Shown in pieces: positions 16,455 to 26,489 of a DNA stretch of 34,335 bases; positions within the stretch are counted from its first letter, which is position 1; the number at the start of each line of letters is the position of its first letter. Below the pieces are notes generated by a model. That model searched no databases. It saw only the letters and a list, made by a program, of their open reading frames with translations, and was not told where the DNA came from. Both the position numbers and the translations under genes were made by a program. Source of the DNA: an uncultured Eubacteriales bacterium (GTDB lineage Bacteria; Bacillota; Clostridia; Christensenellales; UBA1242); the NCBI GenBank assembly GCA_905203455.1, contig CAJKVX010000002.1, positions 1 through 34,335 on the forward strand, read 5' to 3'.

Positions 16455-19400
16455 ATGAAGTTTATGTTAGCAAACAAAATAGTAGAGGGGCTGATGTGTC
16501 AAAATAAGTTGGCACAGGCCTTTTCTTTGCTAACATCAACCGAAACTGACAGAGAAGTTATAACAAGCATTGAAAACACCACGGTTGCAAGCGCCCTATT
16601 TCAAGGTATTTTAGATTGGTTGTTATCATTCTTTTCAAATTTTATTTATGCAATTTGTAAGTTTGCAATGAATATTATTGATTTTTTTCAGGCCCTTGCT
16701 TACAAATTGATAGGCGTTGGAACAATTGATGAATATCAAGTTGTTGACCAAAACAACCCGTTAATTAAATTTCTTACAAGCGAAGTAGTTTTAGATGTGT
16801 TTATAAGCATCATGATTGTGGCAATTGTGTTTTTGATTGTTTTCACGATTATTGCAATTGTTAGAAGTGAATATCAAACGGCAACTGGTGGTGATGACAA
16901 TTCAGCCTCAAAAGGCAGAATTTTAAGAAGGGTTTTCAGAGCACTTGGTGCAATGATTTTGTATCCTTGCGTTTTGCTGGCATCAATAATTTTGATAAAC
17001 GCAATTTTAGCAAGCGTTATTTCGGCATTTAATGTTAACCCTAATGCAACGGTTGGAAGCAACATTTTCATTGCGTCAGCTTATAACGCTAATAATTACA
17101 GGAACTATGCAATAAACAATTCAAGAATTCCAATTTTAATTAATTTTGAAGACCCGCAAATGTATACCTTAAACGGAGATAGCGGTTACACAAGCGAAGA
17201 ACTTGATGAAATTTATAAAGCGTGGGAAGAAACAGGCAAAAGCATTTATTCAAGGTTTGCATACAGTTCTTTTAGCACTTTTAGTGACACTGTTTATTAC
17301 AAGAATAATATAATTCATAACAATAATGATTATTCTGGGTTTGAAAAGTTTGTTTGCACGCCAGAGCAATATCAGGTTATGGCTGATTTTATTGATTATG
17401 CCGTTGCAAACAACATGACCTTTTACATTAAGGCTTATGACGACCCTGATGTTGACTGGGGCTATGTTAGCAACAGTGTTTACAACCCAATGACGCAAAC
17501 TTTCACAATCAACTACACAAACTCAACAGGAGGCATGGGAACAGGCGATTATTACACCATGGTTTACCAAGCAGAAGAATTTGAGTTTGACACGCCAATG
17601 CAGGCTATTATTCAAACAATTAACCAAATTCTTTCAATTGGCGAGTTTGAAGATTATCAGTTTAAAATGCTTGAAAGGGTTGATGATGAGCGCAATTTGG
17701 TTGAGTGGAAAACCGAAAAAGTTGTTTTAAAACTTAGTGAGAATTGGCAAACAGCACCAACTGCTCTTGACCAACTTATTTTGTATGAATATTCAAGAAA
17801 ACTTGCAAACAACACCTTTAATGATTATTACATTGAAGATTTTCTTCCTGCTAGTGATGGGGTTGAACTTAAAGTAATGACTCTTCACAACACAAGGTAT
17901 TCACCTTCACTTAAACAATATGTTGAATATGCAACACACTATGTTTGTTATATTAATGGGTCATACTATGCAGTAAGTGAAAATCAAACTTATCTTGATG
18001 GTGAGACACAAACCATATATACAATTGATGAAGACCTTTTAACAGGAACCTATTTTGAAGCAAACTCAACAACAGTAAAACAAGAATATGTTCCAACTGC
18101 AAGTGAAGAATTAGATGTTGTTACCATTGATGCCCTTGGGGGCATTAGGGTGAAACTGCCTACTGATGAAAACGGCAAGGCAAGTCTTTATGCTGATTTA
18201 CGGGTGAATTATAACAGTGGAGACAGCAAGTATGATGAAATTTACAACACCAGTGTTTCAGGGGCAGAACTTGATGACGGCATTAAAGTTTATGTTGACA
18301 CCCTTGAAGATGTTTGCGTAACAGGAACATGGACTGAAAAGATTTATAATGATTTGCAGGTTATTTATAAAGACATTAACATAAACAACCTTATAAACAC
18401 TGACCAATGGCTAAGTGCGTTTAGTGAAATGTATAACTCTCAGTCTTACATTACAACTGAGAATGGTCAAACCGCAACCACAACATTTAACACAACTTTA
18501 ATTCACCCATTGGGGCTTATTCAAGCCGAGTTGTTTTTAGGTAATGTTGAAGAAGGGCAATATTATAACAGTTATGCTGATTTTATTTACAGCAGTTCAT
18601 ATAATGACAGCATTATTAAAGCCTTGTTTATAAGCCTGCTTGGTGAAGAAAATTACAGACAGTCTTACCAGCAATATCAAGTATACATGGACATTTTTAA
18701 TTGCATGATGAGTTCAGTGCTTGATGAAACTGCCTTTTATGAATTTTTTGACATTGTTGATGAAACAAATCAATCTTTGCAACTTTACACTTATAAGGCT
18801 TATCTTTCAAGTGTTTTGCTTTCAACAGACTTTGGCAATTATCTTTATAACATTGCTGACACTATAATGAAAAGCAATAATGTTTTAAACTACATTTTGC
18901 AAAGAGAAATTGATGAAAACGGCAATGTAACAAGTGTTCAATATGTCGAATTTTATGATATGATTCATTCTATTCAAGATATTGAAACAGTCTACGGAAA
19001 ATATTTTAATTTCAGCGAAAACACTAATGCTTATGGAATTTCTGCAATACAAGGTATAAAAGATGGTGCAATTGAAGAGTTTATGGCAGACTATCCAGAT
19101 GCTGCTGCGTCTTTAACCGATGCTGAAAATATTTTAAACAGTATGATAGATAGTTACACCACAACTCTTGAATACATTAACACTTTTGAAACTGTAAACG
19201 ACTATTGGCAGGGGCAAGAATTTGAACATGGTGATGATTATGAGTTTTTAGAGGCCCTTGAAATTTACATGAGCGAAGATGGTTTTGCTAGGTCTTGGGC
19301 AATGGGGCCGAATGGAATGCTTGATAAATCTAGCATTGCAAATGAACTTAGCGAAATTGTTTCATGGTATGATAAAAATGAACTTGTTGCAAATGATATT

Positions 19401-22400
19401 ATCACATTTTTTGGTGGAGCAGTTAGCGTTGAAGAATTAGAAGCGGCATACAGATATCTTTTGCTAGATGAAAATGATGAAGGTTATGACGAAGCCTTGC
19501 AGGCGGGTCTTGAAGCACAAGCAGAAATTGAAGATTATGTAAGCTTTTTAAGAGTTTATCGCTGGCTTAGTGGTGTTGCACCAAATGGGGTTATTTTTCC
19601 AGTTAAAATGTATTATGTGTTTAATGCTTACAGCAAACTTAACGACTTTTTAAGCCTTATTGACACCCTTCAATTCTTAAATGAACAGCAAACTGATGCT
19701 AGTGTTGAAGTGGCAACAATTGATTTTACCTCTGCCTATAACCTTTTGGGGCATGCTGATGAGTTTGAGTTAACCGTTGAAAATTGTGTTGATTTGGCTT
19801 TAAGTGTTAGTGACAATGTTTGGAAAGAAATTTTAGGTGAAAACTTATTTAACCAAATTGATGATGTTTTAAACATCAGCAATGGAAGGCTTGTTGAAGT
19901 TAGTGCATATTGTGAAAATACAAGTGGCGAAAGATACACATCTAGTGAAGAAATTATGGCACTTAAAAAATTGTGGTATCAAATGTTGCTTATTTATAAT
20001 GATGCTGACATTACAATTGATGAACAAAACAATTTAAGCGCTCAGGTTAAAAATGCAAGAGGAATTATTAAAAATTATGTTGGGGCACAATTAAAACTTG
20101 ATACACTTAATCTTTATAATGTTTATTATTCAATAACAGCGTTTAGCAGCCAAGTTTTAAATGAAACGCTGGTGTTAAACATTAATAACAGAAAATATGT
20201 TGCACAGGTTAACATGAGCAGTGCGAAGTTTGTTGAATATATTTTAGGGTATGACAAACTTGTTGAATATGGCTACACTCCTGTTTATATTGATGACACT
20301 TATCAAGGAATTTTAAGTCAAACATCTGTTACAATTAATGGCGAAGAGATTTACACAACTGACACATGGGCTGAACTTAAACAATTTTTAAACAAGTTTG
20401 GTCAGGCTTGTATTGACATTTCAAATAAATCAACATTTGCAAGGCTTGAAAATGATAAGGTTGATACATTCACGCTTGATTTGTATACAATAACTGGGTC
20501 TAACCAAGTAACAGAAACCACACTTTCTCTTTACCTTGCACAGTTTATTGCAGATAATCTGTCAACTGACATTCTTACAAGTTTTGTTAAAATTGATTCA
20601 ACAATAGTAAACACTAACAATGAAAGCGTTATAAGAAATGAAGTTAAAAGGGTTCTTGCAAACACAAGAGCGCAAGACCCACAAGCGTTTAGATCAATTG
20701 TTGTTGATTTGCTTGATTATTTAGGGTTAGATAAAGATTTTGTTGCAAGAATTTGTGGGGTTGACACAACAGATGTTAACTTTAAAGGCTTCACTCTTTC
20801 GCAATATAAAACGGCAGCAATGAGATTGCTTTATGACTATCAAGAGTATGCCGAAGATAGTTCTTACGCAAATCAACAGCGTTATGTTACCCTTGTTTAT
20901 TTGTGTTGTGCTGATTGGCAAGAAAGTGCATCATTTAATGGTGATAAATGGGTTAAGCCAGAAAATAGTCAAGATTTAAACACTTTTTACAATTCAAACA
21001 TAACATCGCTTAAAAAAGATGATTATTCATTGGGGCTTATTATGCGAATGAGCGGGCTTGAAAACAGAAACCCTAATGAACTTGTTGGCTTAGAGTTCAC
21101 TGTTGACCTTACAAGCAGTGTTAAAAGTGAAGAAAACGGAGACGTGTTTATAATTTGCACATATGACGCAAATGAAAGAAAATATTATCCATTCCTTATG
21201 GCTAACAATGAGTTAAATGGAATTGAACAAAATGATGTTACTCAGGAATATATTGATAAATTCATAAGAGGCACTGGCCTTACCATGCCTTACACAAATT
21301 ATTATGGCGGGGTTACAGATGAAAATGGAAATGTAACTGCACAGTGGTATCCTGTTGTTGCGAAGGGTATTGTAACAGAAGACGGAATTCCAACCACAAT
21401 TAAAGAAAGCAATGGAGACATTGTTTTCTATCGAAATGATGTTGTTATTCGTGATGCTTCAGTTTTGCAACTTTCAACATATTTTTCAGACACTTCTGCA
21501 ATAATTTATCGAGGGGGAATTATAAGTGTTACTGCAAATGCAATAACAAAGGCAATTTATGGAAAAACTCTTTCAGAAATTGCAATAAGCAGAATTCCAA
21601 GAATTGCACTTGAAAGTGGTTTGCATTTTGCTTACGGCAATGATTATAATGAAGTTGCAACTGTTGATGATGGAGTTATTTACATTGATTATAACTTCTA
21701 TGAAAACAACGGGCTTGCAATGGAATTTTTGTTTAACAGCACTCAAATTAACATGCTGATTCTTGTTTTAGCAGTTATTGCATTGTTTAAGGCATTGTGG
21801 TCAATGGTTTGGGGGCTTATTTCAAGAATTTTTGATGTTACTGTTCTTTCAATGCTTTCACCAGCAGTGTTTGCAACAATGGCCCTAACCCCCGAAGAAA
21901 AGAAAGATGGGCAATATGCTGACAAGCCGTTTGTTTATGATAACTGGCTTGCAACGGTAAGAGATAAGTTGTTGTCTGTTTTTGGGTTTGCAATTGCAAT
22001 TAACATTTTCTTTATTATGGTGCCAATTATAAGGGAATTCAACTTGTTTAGCAGTGCATCAGCATTTGCTAACATTCCACTTGTAAGAAACATTTCAACA
22101 AATGCACTTAATGCAATTGTTCAAACTATTTTGCTTATTTGTGCAATTTACACAATAAAATCTGCTCCTAAATTATTTGAAGGGTTTATTGGGGTGAAAA
22201 GTAATTTGCAAGACAGTGGTGACAACACTTTGAAAAATGTTAAGGGTATTGAAGCAATGGTCAGAGATTATACCTCTGGCAGAGCAATAGTTCGTGCAAA
22301 AAATAAGGCGATTGGTTTAGCAAAATCAATGCCAGGGGCTGAATTGGGGGCTGAGGCTGCAAGTAAATATAGAATTGCCAAAACTAGCGTTCAGGCAAGA

Positions 22401-22580
22401 CTGTCAGCAGCCCACACAAAAGATGCTCTTATGGCAAATGGAGTTAGCAAGAAAGACGCAAAACGCCTTGCAAAAACCGCAAGACAAACGCTTGTAAATA
22501 GTCAGCAGGCTGATGAAGCCCGCAGAAGACAAAGAAGGGCAGCATACAGAAAGGCTGCATTTGGTGAGTTTGAAAAGTAA
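16455..22580 (+). CDS. Giant VirB6-like membrane protein B (2041 aa)
   Basis: Paralogue of giant protein A with the same shell. N-terminal membrane segments lie near 52-85, 112-136 and 162-191, including the shared IDFFQ and AIVRSEY motifs. An extracytoplasmic region of about 1570 residues (192-1760) follows, then C-terminal membrane helices (about 1761-1912, with SRIFDVTVL) and a short basic tail of about 127 residues. Shared motifs are MADFID (309), AKG (1636) and DYNF (1745). Here the extra sequence, about 1200 residues, sits between MADFID and AKG; it is acidic, Tyr/Asn-rich and appears more helical than the insert in protein A. The first ATG at 16455 has only a weak GGAAT-type site about 10 nt upstream; the gap from virB4 is 26 bp, so translational coupling is likely. 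VirB6-like function is inferred from topology, paralogy and VirB4 linkage. Confidence 0.75.
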   Translation: MKFMLANKIVEGLMCQNKLAQAFSLLTSTETDREVITSIENTTVASALFQGILDWLLSFFSNFIYAICKFAMNIIDFFQALAYKLIGVGTIDEYQVVDQNNPLIKFLTSEVVLDVFISIMIVAIVFLIVFTIIAIVRSEYQTATGGDDNSASKGRILRRVFRALGAMILYPCVLLASIILINAILASVISAFNVNPNATVGSNIFIASAYNANNYRNYAINNSRIPILINFEDPQMYTLNGDSGYTSEELDEIYKAWEETGKSIYSRFAYSSFSTFSDTVYYKNNIIHNNNDYSGFEKFVCTPEQYQVMADFIDYAVANNMTFYIKAYDDPDVDWGYVSNSVYNPMTQTFTINYTNSTGGMGTGDYYTMVYQAEEFEFDTPMQAIIQTINQILSIGEFEDYQFKMLERVDDERNLVEWKTEKVVLKLSENWQTAPTALDQLILYEYSRKLANNTFNDYYIEDFLPASDGVELKVMTLHNTRYSPSLKQYVEYATHYVCYINGSYYAVSENQTYLDGETQTIYTIDEDLLTGTYFEANSTTVKQEYVPTASEELDVVTIDALGGIRVKLPTDENGKASLYADLRVNYNSGDSKYDEIYNTSVSGAELDDGIKVYVDTLEDVCVTGTWTEKIYNDLQVIYKDININNLINTDQWLSAFSEMYNSQSYITTENGQTATTTFNTTLIHPLGLIQAELFLGNVEEGQYYNSYADFIYSSSYNDSIIKALFISLLGEENYRQSYQQYQVYMDIFNCMMSSVLDETAFYEFFDIVDETNQSLQLYTYKAYLSSVLLSTDFGNYLYNIADTIMKSNNVLNYILQREIDENGNVTSVQYVEFYDMIHSIQDIETVYGKYFNFSENTNAYGISAIQGIKDGAIEEFMADYPDAAASLTDAENILNSMIDSYTTTLEYINTFETVNDYWQGQEFEHGDDYEFLEALEIYMSEDGFARSWAMGPNGMLDKSSIANELSEIVSWYDKNELVANDIITFFGGAVSVEELEAAYRYLLLDENDEGYDEALQAGLEAQAEIEDYVSFLRVYRWLSGVAPNGVIFPVKMYYVFNAYSKLNDFLSLIDTLQFLNEQQTDASVEVATIDFTSAYNLLGHADEFELTVENCVDLALSVSDNVWKEILGENLFNQIDDVLNISNGRLVEVSAYCENTSGERYTSSEEIMALKKLWYQMLLIYNDADITIDEQNNLSAQVKNARGIIKNYVGAQLKLDTLNLYNVYYSITAFSSQVLNETLVLNINNRKYVAQVNMSSAKFVEYILGYDKLVEYGYTPVYIDDTYQGILSQTSVTINGEEIYTTDTWAELKQFLNKFGQACIDISNKSTFARLENDKVDTFTLDLYTITGSNQVTETTLSLYLAQFIADNLSTDILTSFVKIDSTIVNTNNESVIRNEVKRVLANTRAQDPQAFRSIVVDLLDYLGLDKDFVARICGVDTTDVNFKGFTLSQYKTAAMRLLYDYQEYAEDSSYANQQRYVTLVYLCCADWQESASFNGDKWVKPENSQDLNTFYNSNITSLKKDDYSLGLIMRMSGLENRNPNELVGLEFTVDLTSSVKSEENGDVFIICTYDANERKYYPFLMANNELNGIEQNDVTQEYIDKFIRGTGLTMPYTNYYGGVTDENGNVTAQWYPVVAKGIVTEDGIPTTIKESNGDIVFYRNDVVIRDASVLQLSTYFSDTSAIIYRGGIISVTANAITKAIYGKTLSEIAISRIPRIALESGLHFAYGNDYNEVATVDDGVIYIDYNFYENNGLAMEFLFNSTQINMLILVLAVIALFKALWSMVWGLISRIFDVTVLSMLSPAVFATMALTPEEKKDGQYADKPFVYDNWLATVRDKLLSVFGFAIAINIFFIMVPIIREFNLFSSASAFANIPLVRNISTNALNAIVQTILLICAIYTIKSAPKLFEGFIGVKSNLQDSGDNTLKNVKGIEAMVRDYTSGRAIVRAKNKAIGLAKSMPGAELGAEAASKYRIAKTSVQARLSAAHTKDALMANGVSKKDAKRLAKTARQTLVNSQQADEARRRQRRAAYRKAAFGEFEK

Positions 22581-22610
22581 TAAAAGAAATAACAAAACAA
22601 GGGTGGTAAA

Positions 22611-25163
22611 ATGAGCATTACAACAAAGTTAGGAATGTTTATAAATAACATCACTCACACCATATTAAACGGTGCGGGTGGTGTTGCCACGCTTGAAAAT
22701 AGTGGGGATAGTTCAATTTGGGATACTGCACTTACCTTTGTTATTAACATCATAACAAACAGTTGGAGAATTGTTCTTACAATTATCATGAGGCTGCTTA
22801 CTGTTGTTGGCAGATTTATATTAAACATTATTGATTTCTTTTTCATATTCATAAGGCAATTTTTGGGAATGAGTGCTGATTATTCAACCCTTGAAAGTTT
22901 GGGAGGGGACGCAGTGTTTGACTTTGTGTTTAGTGACACAGTGTTAAACATTATTAAATACATTTTCATTCTAGGCATTGTTCTTATTATTGTTTTTTCA
23001 ATAATTGCCATTATTAAAACTGAATATAGTGATGTTACTGGCGGGGATAACAGCAAAAAACATGTTTTAGTTAATGCTCTTAAAAGTTGTTTTTTGATGA
23101 TAATTGTGCCTGTGTTGTTCGTTTTTTCAATAATTTTCAGTAACGCAATTCTTTCAGCACTTTACATGGCCACAGCAGGTGGGCAAGACATTAGTGTTGG
23201 CACTTACATTTGGCAGGCAAGCACATATCAGGCCAACGCGTATCGGTCTTATGCTGATGATGACCAAAAAATTCCAATAACCTACACCTTTTCAAACACA
23301 AATGATGACGGAAGTGAAATAAATTTTGACACAATTAACACTGACGGCACAATAAGTGACCTTGAAAATGCCTTTTTGGCATTTAGAAATCAGTCAGGCT
23401 TCATGCAGGGGTTTAAAACGGCGGTTATGTTTAATGAAAATGAATTTTTCAGTATTGACCAAATTGAGGCCGCCGAAGAGGCAATAAGAGAAAGTTCAAA
23501 CGGGCAGGAACACTCGGCATACTATGCTGTTTATGATAACAATTTGTATTCAAAAAAAGTTGAATATTATGTTATGGCAGATGCAATTGATTATTGCTTA
23601 GTTAAAAATTATGATGTTCCAAGCGGATTCTTCTTTATGTCAATTAATGATGTTTATGAGAACCATTGTGAAGTTTTTGGAACAGACACTGTAACAGATT
23701 TGCCGATTGAGAAAACTGTTGTTGACGGCGTTGAGGGGTATGTTACCCGTGTTGCTTATGATGGTGAACAAGAAGAAACCGTTTACTTTTCACCAGCAGA
23801 AACCTTTGATGAAGCACAAGGCACAGTTTACACATTGTGTTATTCACAACTTCAAACAATAACAACCCCAGAGGGAGGGCAGGTTGAAGTTGAATTATTT
23901 ATGCCGTTTATTCATGGTGGAGACTTTGGGTTTAAAAGTGATTATGTTACAAGCAATGGGTCACTTGTTATTGCAAAAGGACTTTTTGATGCTGAGGGGC
24001 ACCCAACAGCAATAAGAACGAATGACACAGGAATTATTGAATTTTATAGAGATGATATCTATAGCCCAACACTTCTTGACCTTTTTCCAACCATAACCTA
24101 TGAAAAAATAGATGGTTTAAGTGACATTGCTTGGTTTATAAGGAGTGGTTTTGAAGTTATCACAGGGCTTGATGGCGACCAAATGATTCCTCACATTTAT
24201 GTTAATTTCAGTGCATTTGTTGCATTTACTAAAACTGAAAAGGTTGTGGCAAGGCTTGATAGTGGCAATTTTGCGGTTGATTTTAACATGAGTGACCCAC
24301 ATCTTTCAACAGGTAATTTATATGCTGAAAACAAAATAAATCCGCTAATTTTAATTGCGGGCGGAATTGTTATTCTTGAAGCGCTGTTTGTTGTTGTGTT
24401 TGCCTTAATTGGAAGAATTTTTGATATGGTTGTTCTTGCAATAACTTACCCAGGGGTGGTTTCAGCAATTCCACTTGATGGCGGAAAAATGCTTTCAGGG
24501 TGGACGGAGTCATTTTTAAACAAACTTGTTGTGGTTTATTCTGTTACAGTGGTTTTAAACTTTTCGGTTTTAGTAATGCCAATAATTTGGTCAATGGAAA
24601 TGTTTACACCAAAAATGGTTGCAGATTCAATAGGCATTTCATTAATTGTTGGCGGGTGGACGGCATCGTTTTTGAATTTACTTATTAACACAATGTTTAC
24701 ACTTGTTATTTTCTCAATGATAAGAACATTTTCAAAATATCTTAACTTTATGCTTTCAGGAACAACTCTTAGTGATGTTAAAGCAGCAATTAAAAAGAAA
24801 AAGGCAAAAAGTGTTGATGATTATGTCAACAAAAATAATGATGACGCATTTGCTACTGGTGAAGAAATTTGGGGTGAAGTGAAAACTGCTGCAAAAACAA
24901 CAGCGGTTGTTGCTGGGGCTGTTATTTCGGGTCAGGTTTTATCAACTGCTGCCAAAGCGGTTACTGACAGACTTGCCGATTACATTCCTGGGGCAGCAGC
25001 AGTTACTGTTATGAATGACATTAAAAATGGCAAAGGTTTTAAAAATGGCATGGAAAGAAGGGCTCAAAACAGAACTGGCCTTATGAACGATTTAACAGCC
25101 GGCATTAACACGCCACGAGATTTAAGCAACAGACTTGGCAGTTTTCAAAAAAATGATAAATAA
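22611..25163 (+). CDS. VirB6-like membrane protein C, minimal paralogue (850 aa)
   Basis: Third tandem paralogue and the most compact. N-terminal membrane segments lie near 40-82, 112-136 and 158-188 (shared ILNIIDFF and AIIKTEYS). The extracytoplasmic region is only about 380 residues (190-570), with the same three motifs: MADAID (322), AKGLFD (455) and DFNM (557). C-terminal helices (about 570-716) include GRIFDMVVL and PLDGGK, the latter like PIDGGD in protein A. The cytoplasmic tail of about 130 residues contains YIPGAA, echoed by FIPGSA in the tail of A. AAGGGTGG precedes the ATG. It is the last gene of the block, 30 bp after protein B and directly before a terminator. It defines the ancestral scaffold that the two giants have expanded. 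Probable T4SS membrane channel subunit. Confidence 0.77.
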   Translation: MSITTKLGMFINNITHTILNGAGGVATLENSGDSSIWDTALTFVINIITNSWRIVLTIIMRLLTVVGRFILNIIDFFFIFIRQFLGMSADYSTLESLGGDAVFDFVFSDTVLNIIKYIFILGIVLIIVFSIIAIIKTEYSDVTGGDNSKKHVLVNALKSCFLMIIVPVLFVFSIIFSNAILSALYMATAGGQDISVGTYIWQASTYQANAYRSYADDDQKIPITYTFSNTNDDGSEINFDTINTDGTISDLENAFLAFRNQSGFMQGFKTAVMFNENEFFSIDQIEAAEEAIRESSNGQEHSAYYAVYDNNLYSKKVEYYVMADAIDYCLVKNYDVPSGFFFMSINDVYENHCEVFGTDTVTDLPIEKTVVDGVEGYVTRVAYDGEQEETVYFSPAETFDEAQGTVYTLCYSQLQTITTPEGGQVEVELFMPFIHGGDFGFKSDYVTSNGSLVIAKGLFDAEGHPTAIRTNDTGIIEFYRDDIYSPTLLDLFPTITYEKIDGLSDIAWFIRSGFEVITGLDGDQMIPHIYVNFSAFVAFTKTEKVVARLDSGNFAVDFNMSDPHLSTGNLYAENKINPLILIAGGIVILEALFVVVFALIGRIFDMVVLAITYPGVVSAIPLDGGKMLSGWTESFLNKLVVVYSVTVVLNFSVLVMPIIWSMEMFTPKMVADSIGISLIVGGWTASFLNLLINTMFTLVIFSMIRTFSKYLNFMLSGTTLSDVKAAIKKKKAKSVDDYVNKNNDDAFATGEEIWGEVKTAAKTTAVVAGAVISGQVLSTAAKAVTDRLADYIPGAAAVTVMNDIKNGKGFKNGMERRAQNRTGLMNDLTAGINTPRDLSNRLGSFQKNDK

Positions 25164-25188
25164 AAATGCAGTAAAAACTGCATTTTTT
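25162..25188 (+). terminator. Intrinsic terminator ending the VirB4/VirB6 block
   Basis: AAAAATGCAGT (25162-25172) and ACTGCATTTTT (25177-25187) form a perfect 11-bp stem with an AAAA loop and T-run. It overlaps the last base of the preceding stop codon. Confidence 0.85.
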
Positions 25189-25380
25189 ATATTCTTTCAT
25201 TTGTTTTGTGTAAACCTGTTTTAACGCTTTTGTAAGATAATTTTAACTATCTTGGCACTATTGATTTAAACCTAAATAGCGGGTTGCTTAAAACCTTTGG
25301 AAAAACTAATTAAATTAATTTAGTGGTGGATTACTAAAAATATTGTAGAATTGTTAAAGCGCGCCATGAATGGTATTTAT

Positions 25381-25422
25381 CAAAAAACTAATGTATTTAT
25401 CAAAATCTGCATTAGTTTTTTG
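25381..25422 (-). terminator. Intrinsic terminator of the aldolase gene, overlapping its stop codon
   Basis: Read leftward, CAAAAAACTAATG (25422-25410) pairs perfectly over 13 bp with CATTAGTTTTTTG (25393-25381), with a 16-nt loop and T-run. The upstream arm includes the TAA stop. Confidence 0.75.
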
Positions 25423-26323
25423 AAATTAGGTTAATTAGCGAAGAAATTTGAGTTTTGATTGCTTGTTTTGCAGAATTTAAAATTTTTCTTGGGTCAAAAA
25501 CCTCAGGGTTGGTTTGAAGAAATTCTCTTAAACCGCTTGTAAAAGCAAGCCTTAAATCTGTGTCTATATTAATTTTGTTTATTCCTGATTTACTCATTTT
25601 TGCAAGGTCTTGAGTGCTTATTCCTTGGCTTTTTGTTATGTTTCCTCCAAATTTATTAATATTTTTAACTAACAACGCTGGAACAGACGAACTTCCGTGA
25701 GCAACAAGAGGAAAGTTTTGCCCAAGTTCTTTTTTAACATTATTTATAACATCATAATAAATCTTAGGTTGTTTTAAGCCTTTGTTAATTCCGTGAGCGG
25801 TGCCAATTGAAATTGCAAGGCTGTCACAATTTGTTTTGGTTACAAAATCTTTGGCTTGTTTTGGGTCAGTTAAAATGGCATTTTTATGAATAATGTTATC
25901 TTCAACGCCCATAATTTTGCCTAACTCTGCTTCAACGGTAACATTGTGTTTGTGGGCAAAGTCAACAACCTGTTTTGTTAGTTTTACATTTTCTGCATAA
26001 TCAAGGGCAGAGCCATCAAACATAACGCTTGTAAAACCACTTTTTATTGCTTTTTTGCAGATTTCAACATTTGAGCCGTGGTCAAGATGCAAAGCAATGG
26101 GCAAATCTGCATTTTTTGTTAAGTTTTTTGCTAAACTTACCAAATTTTCAATTCCAGCATAATTAATTGCAGTTTCGCTTGCAGAAATAATAACAGGCAC
26201 ATTTTCTTTTTTTGCGCATTCAACAACTGCTTGCATCATTTCAAGGTTGCTTACATTGAATGCACAAATTGCCCTTTTTTGTTTGATTGAATACTCAAAA
26301 ATTGTTTTTGTGTTAACAAGCAT
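25412..26323 (-). CDS. fba: Class II fructose-1,6-bisphosphate aldolase
   Basis: Zinc-dependent glycolytic enzyme interconverting fructose 1,6-bisphosphate with glyceraldehyde 3-phosphate and dihydroxyacetone phosphate in the cytoplasm. Diagnostic class II features are HLDHG (79-83: catalytic Asp81, zinc ligand His82), MFDGS (101-105), VEAELG (130-135), GTAHG with zinc His178, VAHGSSS with zinc His209, and NIDTDLR (252-258), which binds phosphate. The length of 303 residues is normal for the family. The start is fixed by TAAGGAG 9 nt upstream of ATG. It diverges from the GAPDH gene, with which it shares a 252-bp control region, a sensible glycolytic pairing. Tagatose-bisphosphate aldolase (GatY/KbaY) belongs to the same superfamily and cannot be fully excluded, but the GAPDH neighbour favours fructose-bisphosphate aldolase. 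Confidence 0.92.
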   Translation of the reverse strand: MLVNTKTIFEYSIKQKRAICAFNVSNLEMMQAVVECAKKENVPVIISASETAINYAGIENLVSLAKNLTKNADLPIALHLDHGSNVEICKKAIKSGFTSVMFDGSALDYAENVKLTKQVVDFAHKHNVTVEAELGKIMGVEDNIIHKNAILTDPKQAKDFVTKTNCDSLAISIGTAHGINKGLKQPKIYYDVINNVKKELGQNFPLVAHGSSSVPALLVKNINKFGGNITKSQGISTQDLAKMSKSGINKINIDTDLRLAFTSGLREFLQTNPEVFDPRKILNSAKQAIKTQISSLINLISKN

Positions 26324-26343
26324 AGTTTTATCTCCTTAATTAA

Positions 26344-26406
26344 AAACTTTGATTATTTTTAAAGTTTGATTTTTGCTTTTTAGTTTTGCATTTTTTACTT
26401 GCAAGT
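26344..26406. promoter_or_regulatory. Palindromes in the shared fba-gap control region
   Basis: A 7-bp inverted repeat AAACTTT (26344-26350) / AAAGTTT (26361-26367) with a 10-nt spacer lies in the fba leader. A perfect 10-bp palindrome ACTTGCAAGT lies at 26397-26406. Either could be an operator or leader structure coordinating the two glycolytic genes; this is inference from symmetry in an AT-rich region. Confidence 0.3.
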
Positions 26407-26460
26407 TTTTGTTTTGAACTTGGTTTTGTTTGATTAAAATGAAGTTAGTTTTATGAACTT

Positions 26461-26489
26461 TTTATGAAAGTTTCAGCTTAAAGTATACA
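26461..26489 (+). promoter_or_regulatory. Weak candidate promoter for gap
   Basis: TTTATG (26461-26466), 17-bp spacer, TATACA (26484-26489), about 86 bp before the gap start. Matches are 3/6 and 4/6. Another possibility is TTGATT with TATAAA nearer the gene (about 26529-26555) at a short 15-bp spacing. Neither is convincing alone. Confidence 0.22.

Noticed and set aside
25189..25380. Possible small gene or RNA between the VirB6 block and fba
   Set aside because: No frame with a ribosome site; only a short AAGATA/TATCTT inverted repeat near 25232, too weak to call.
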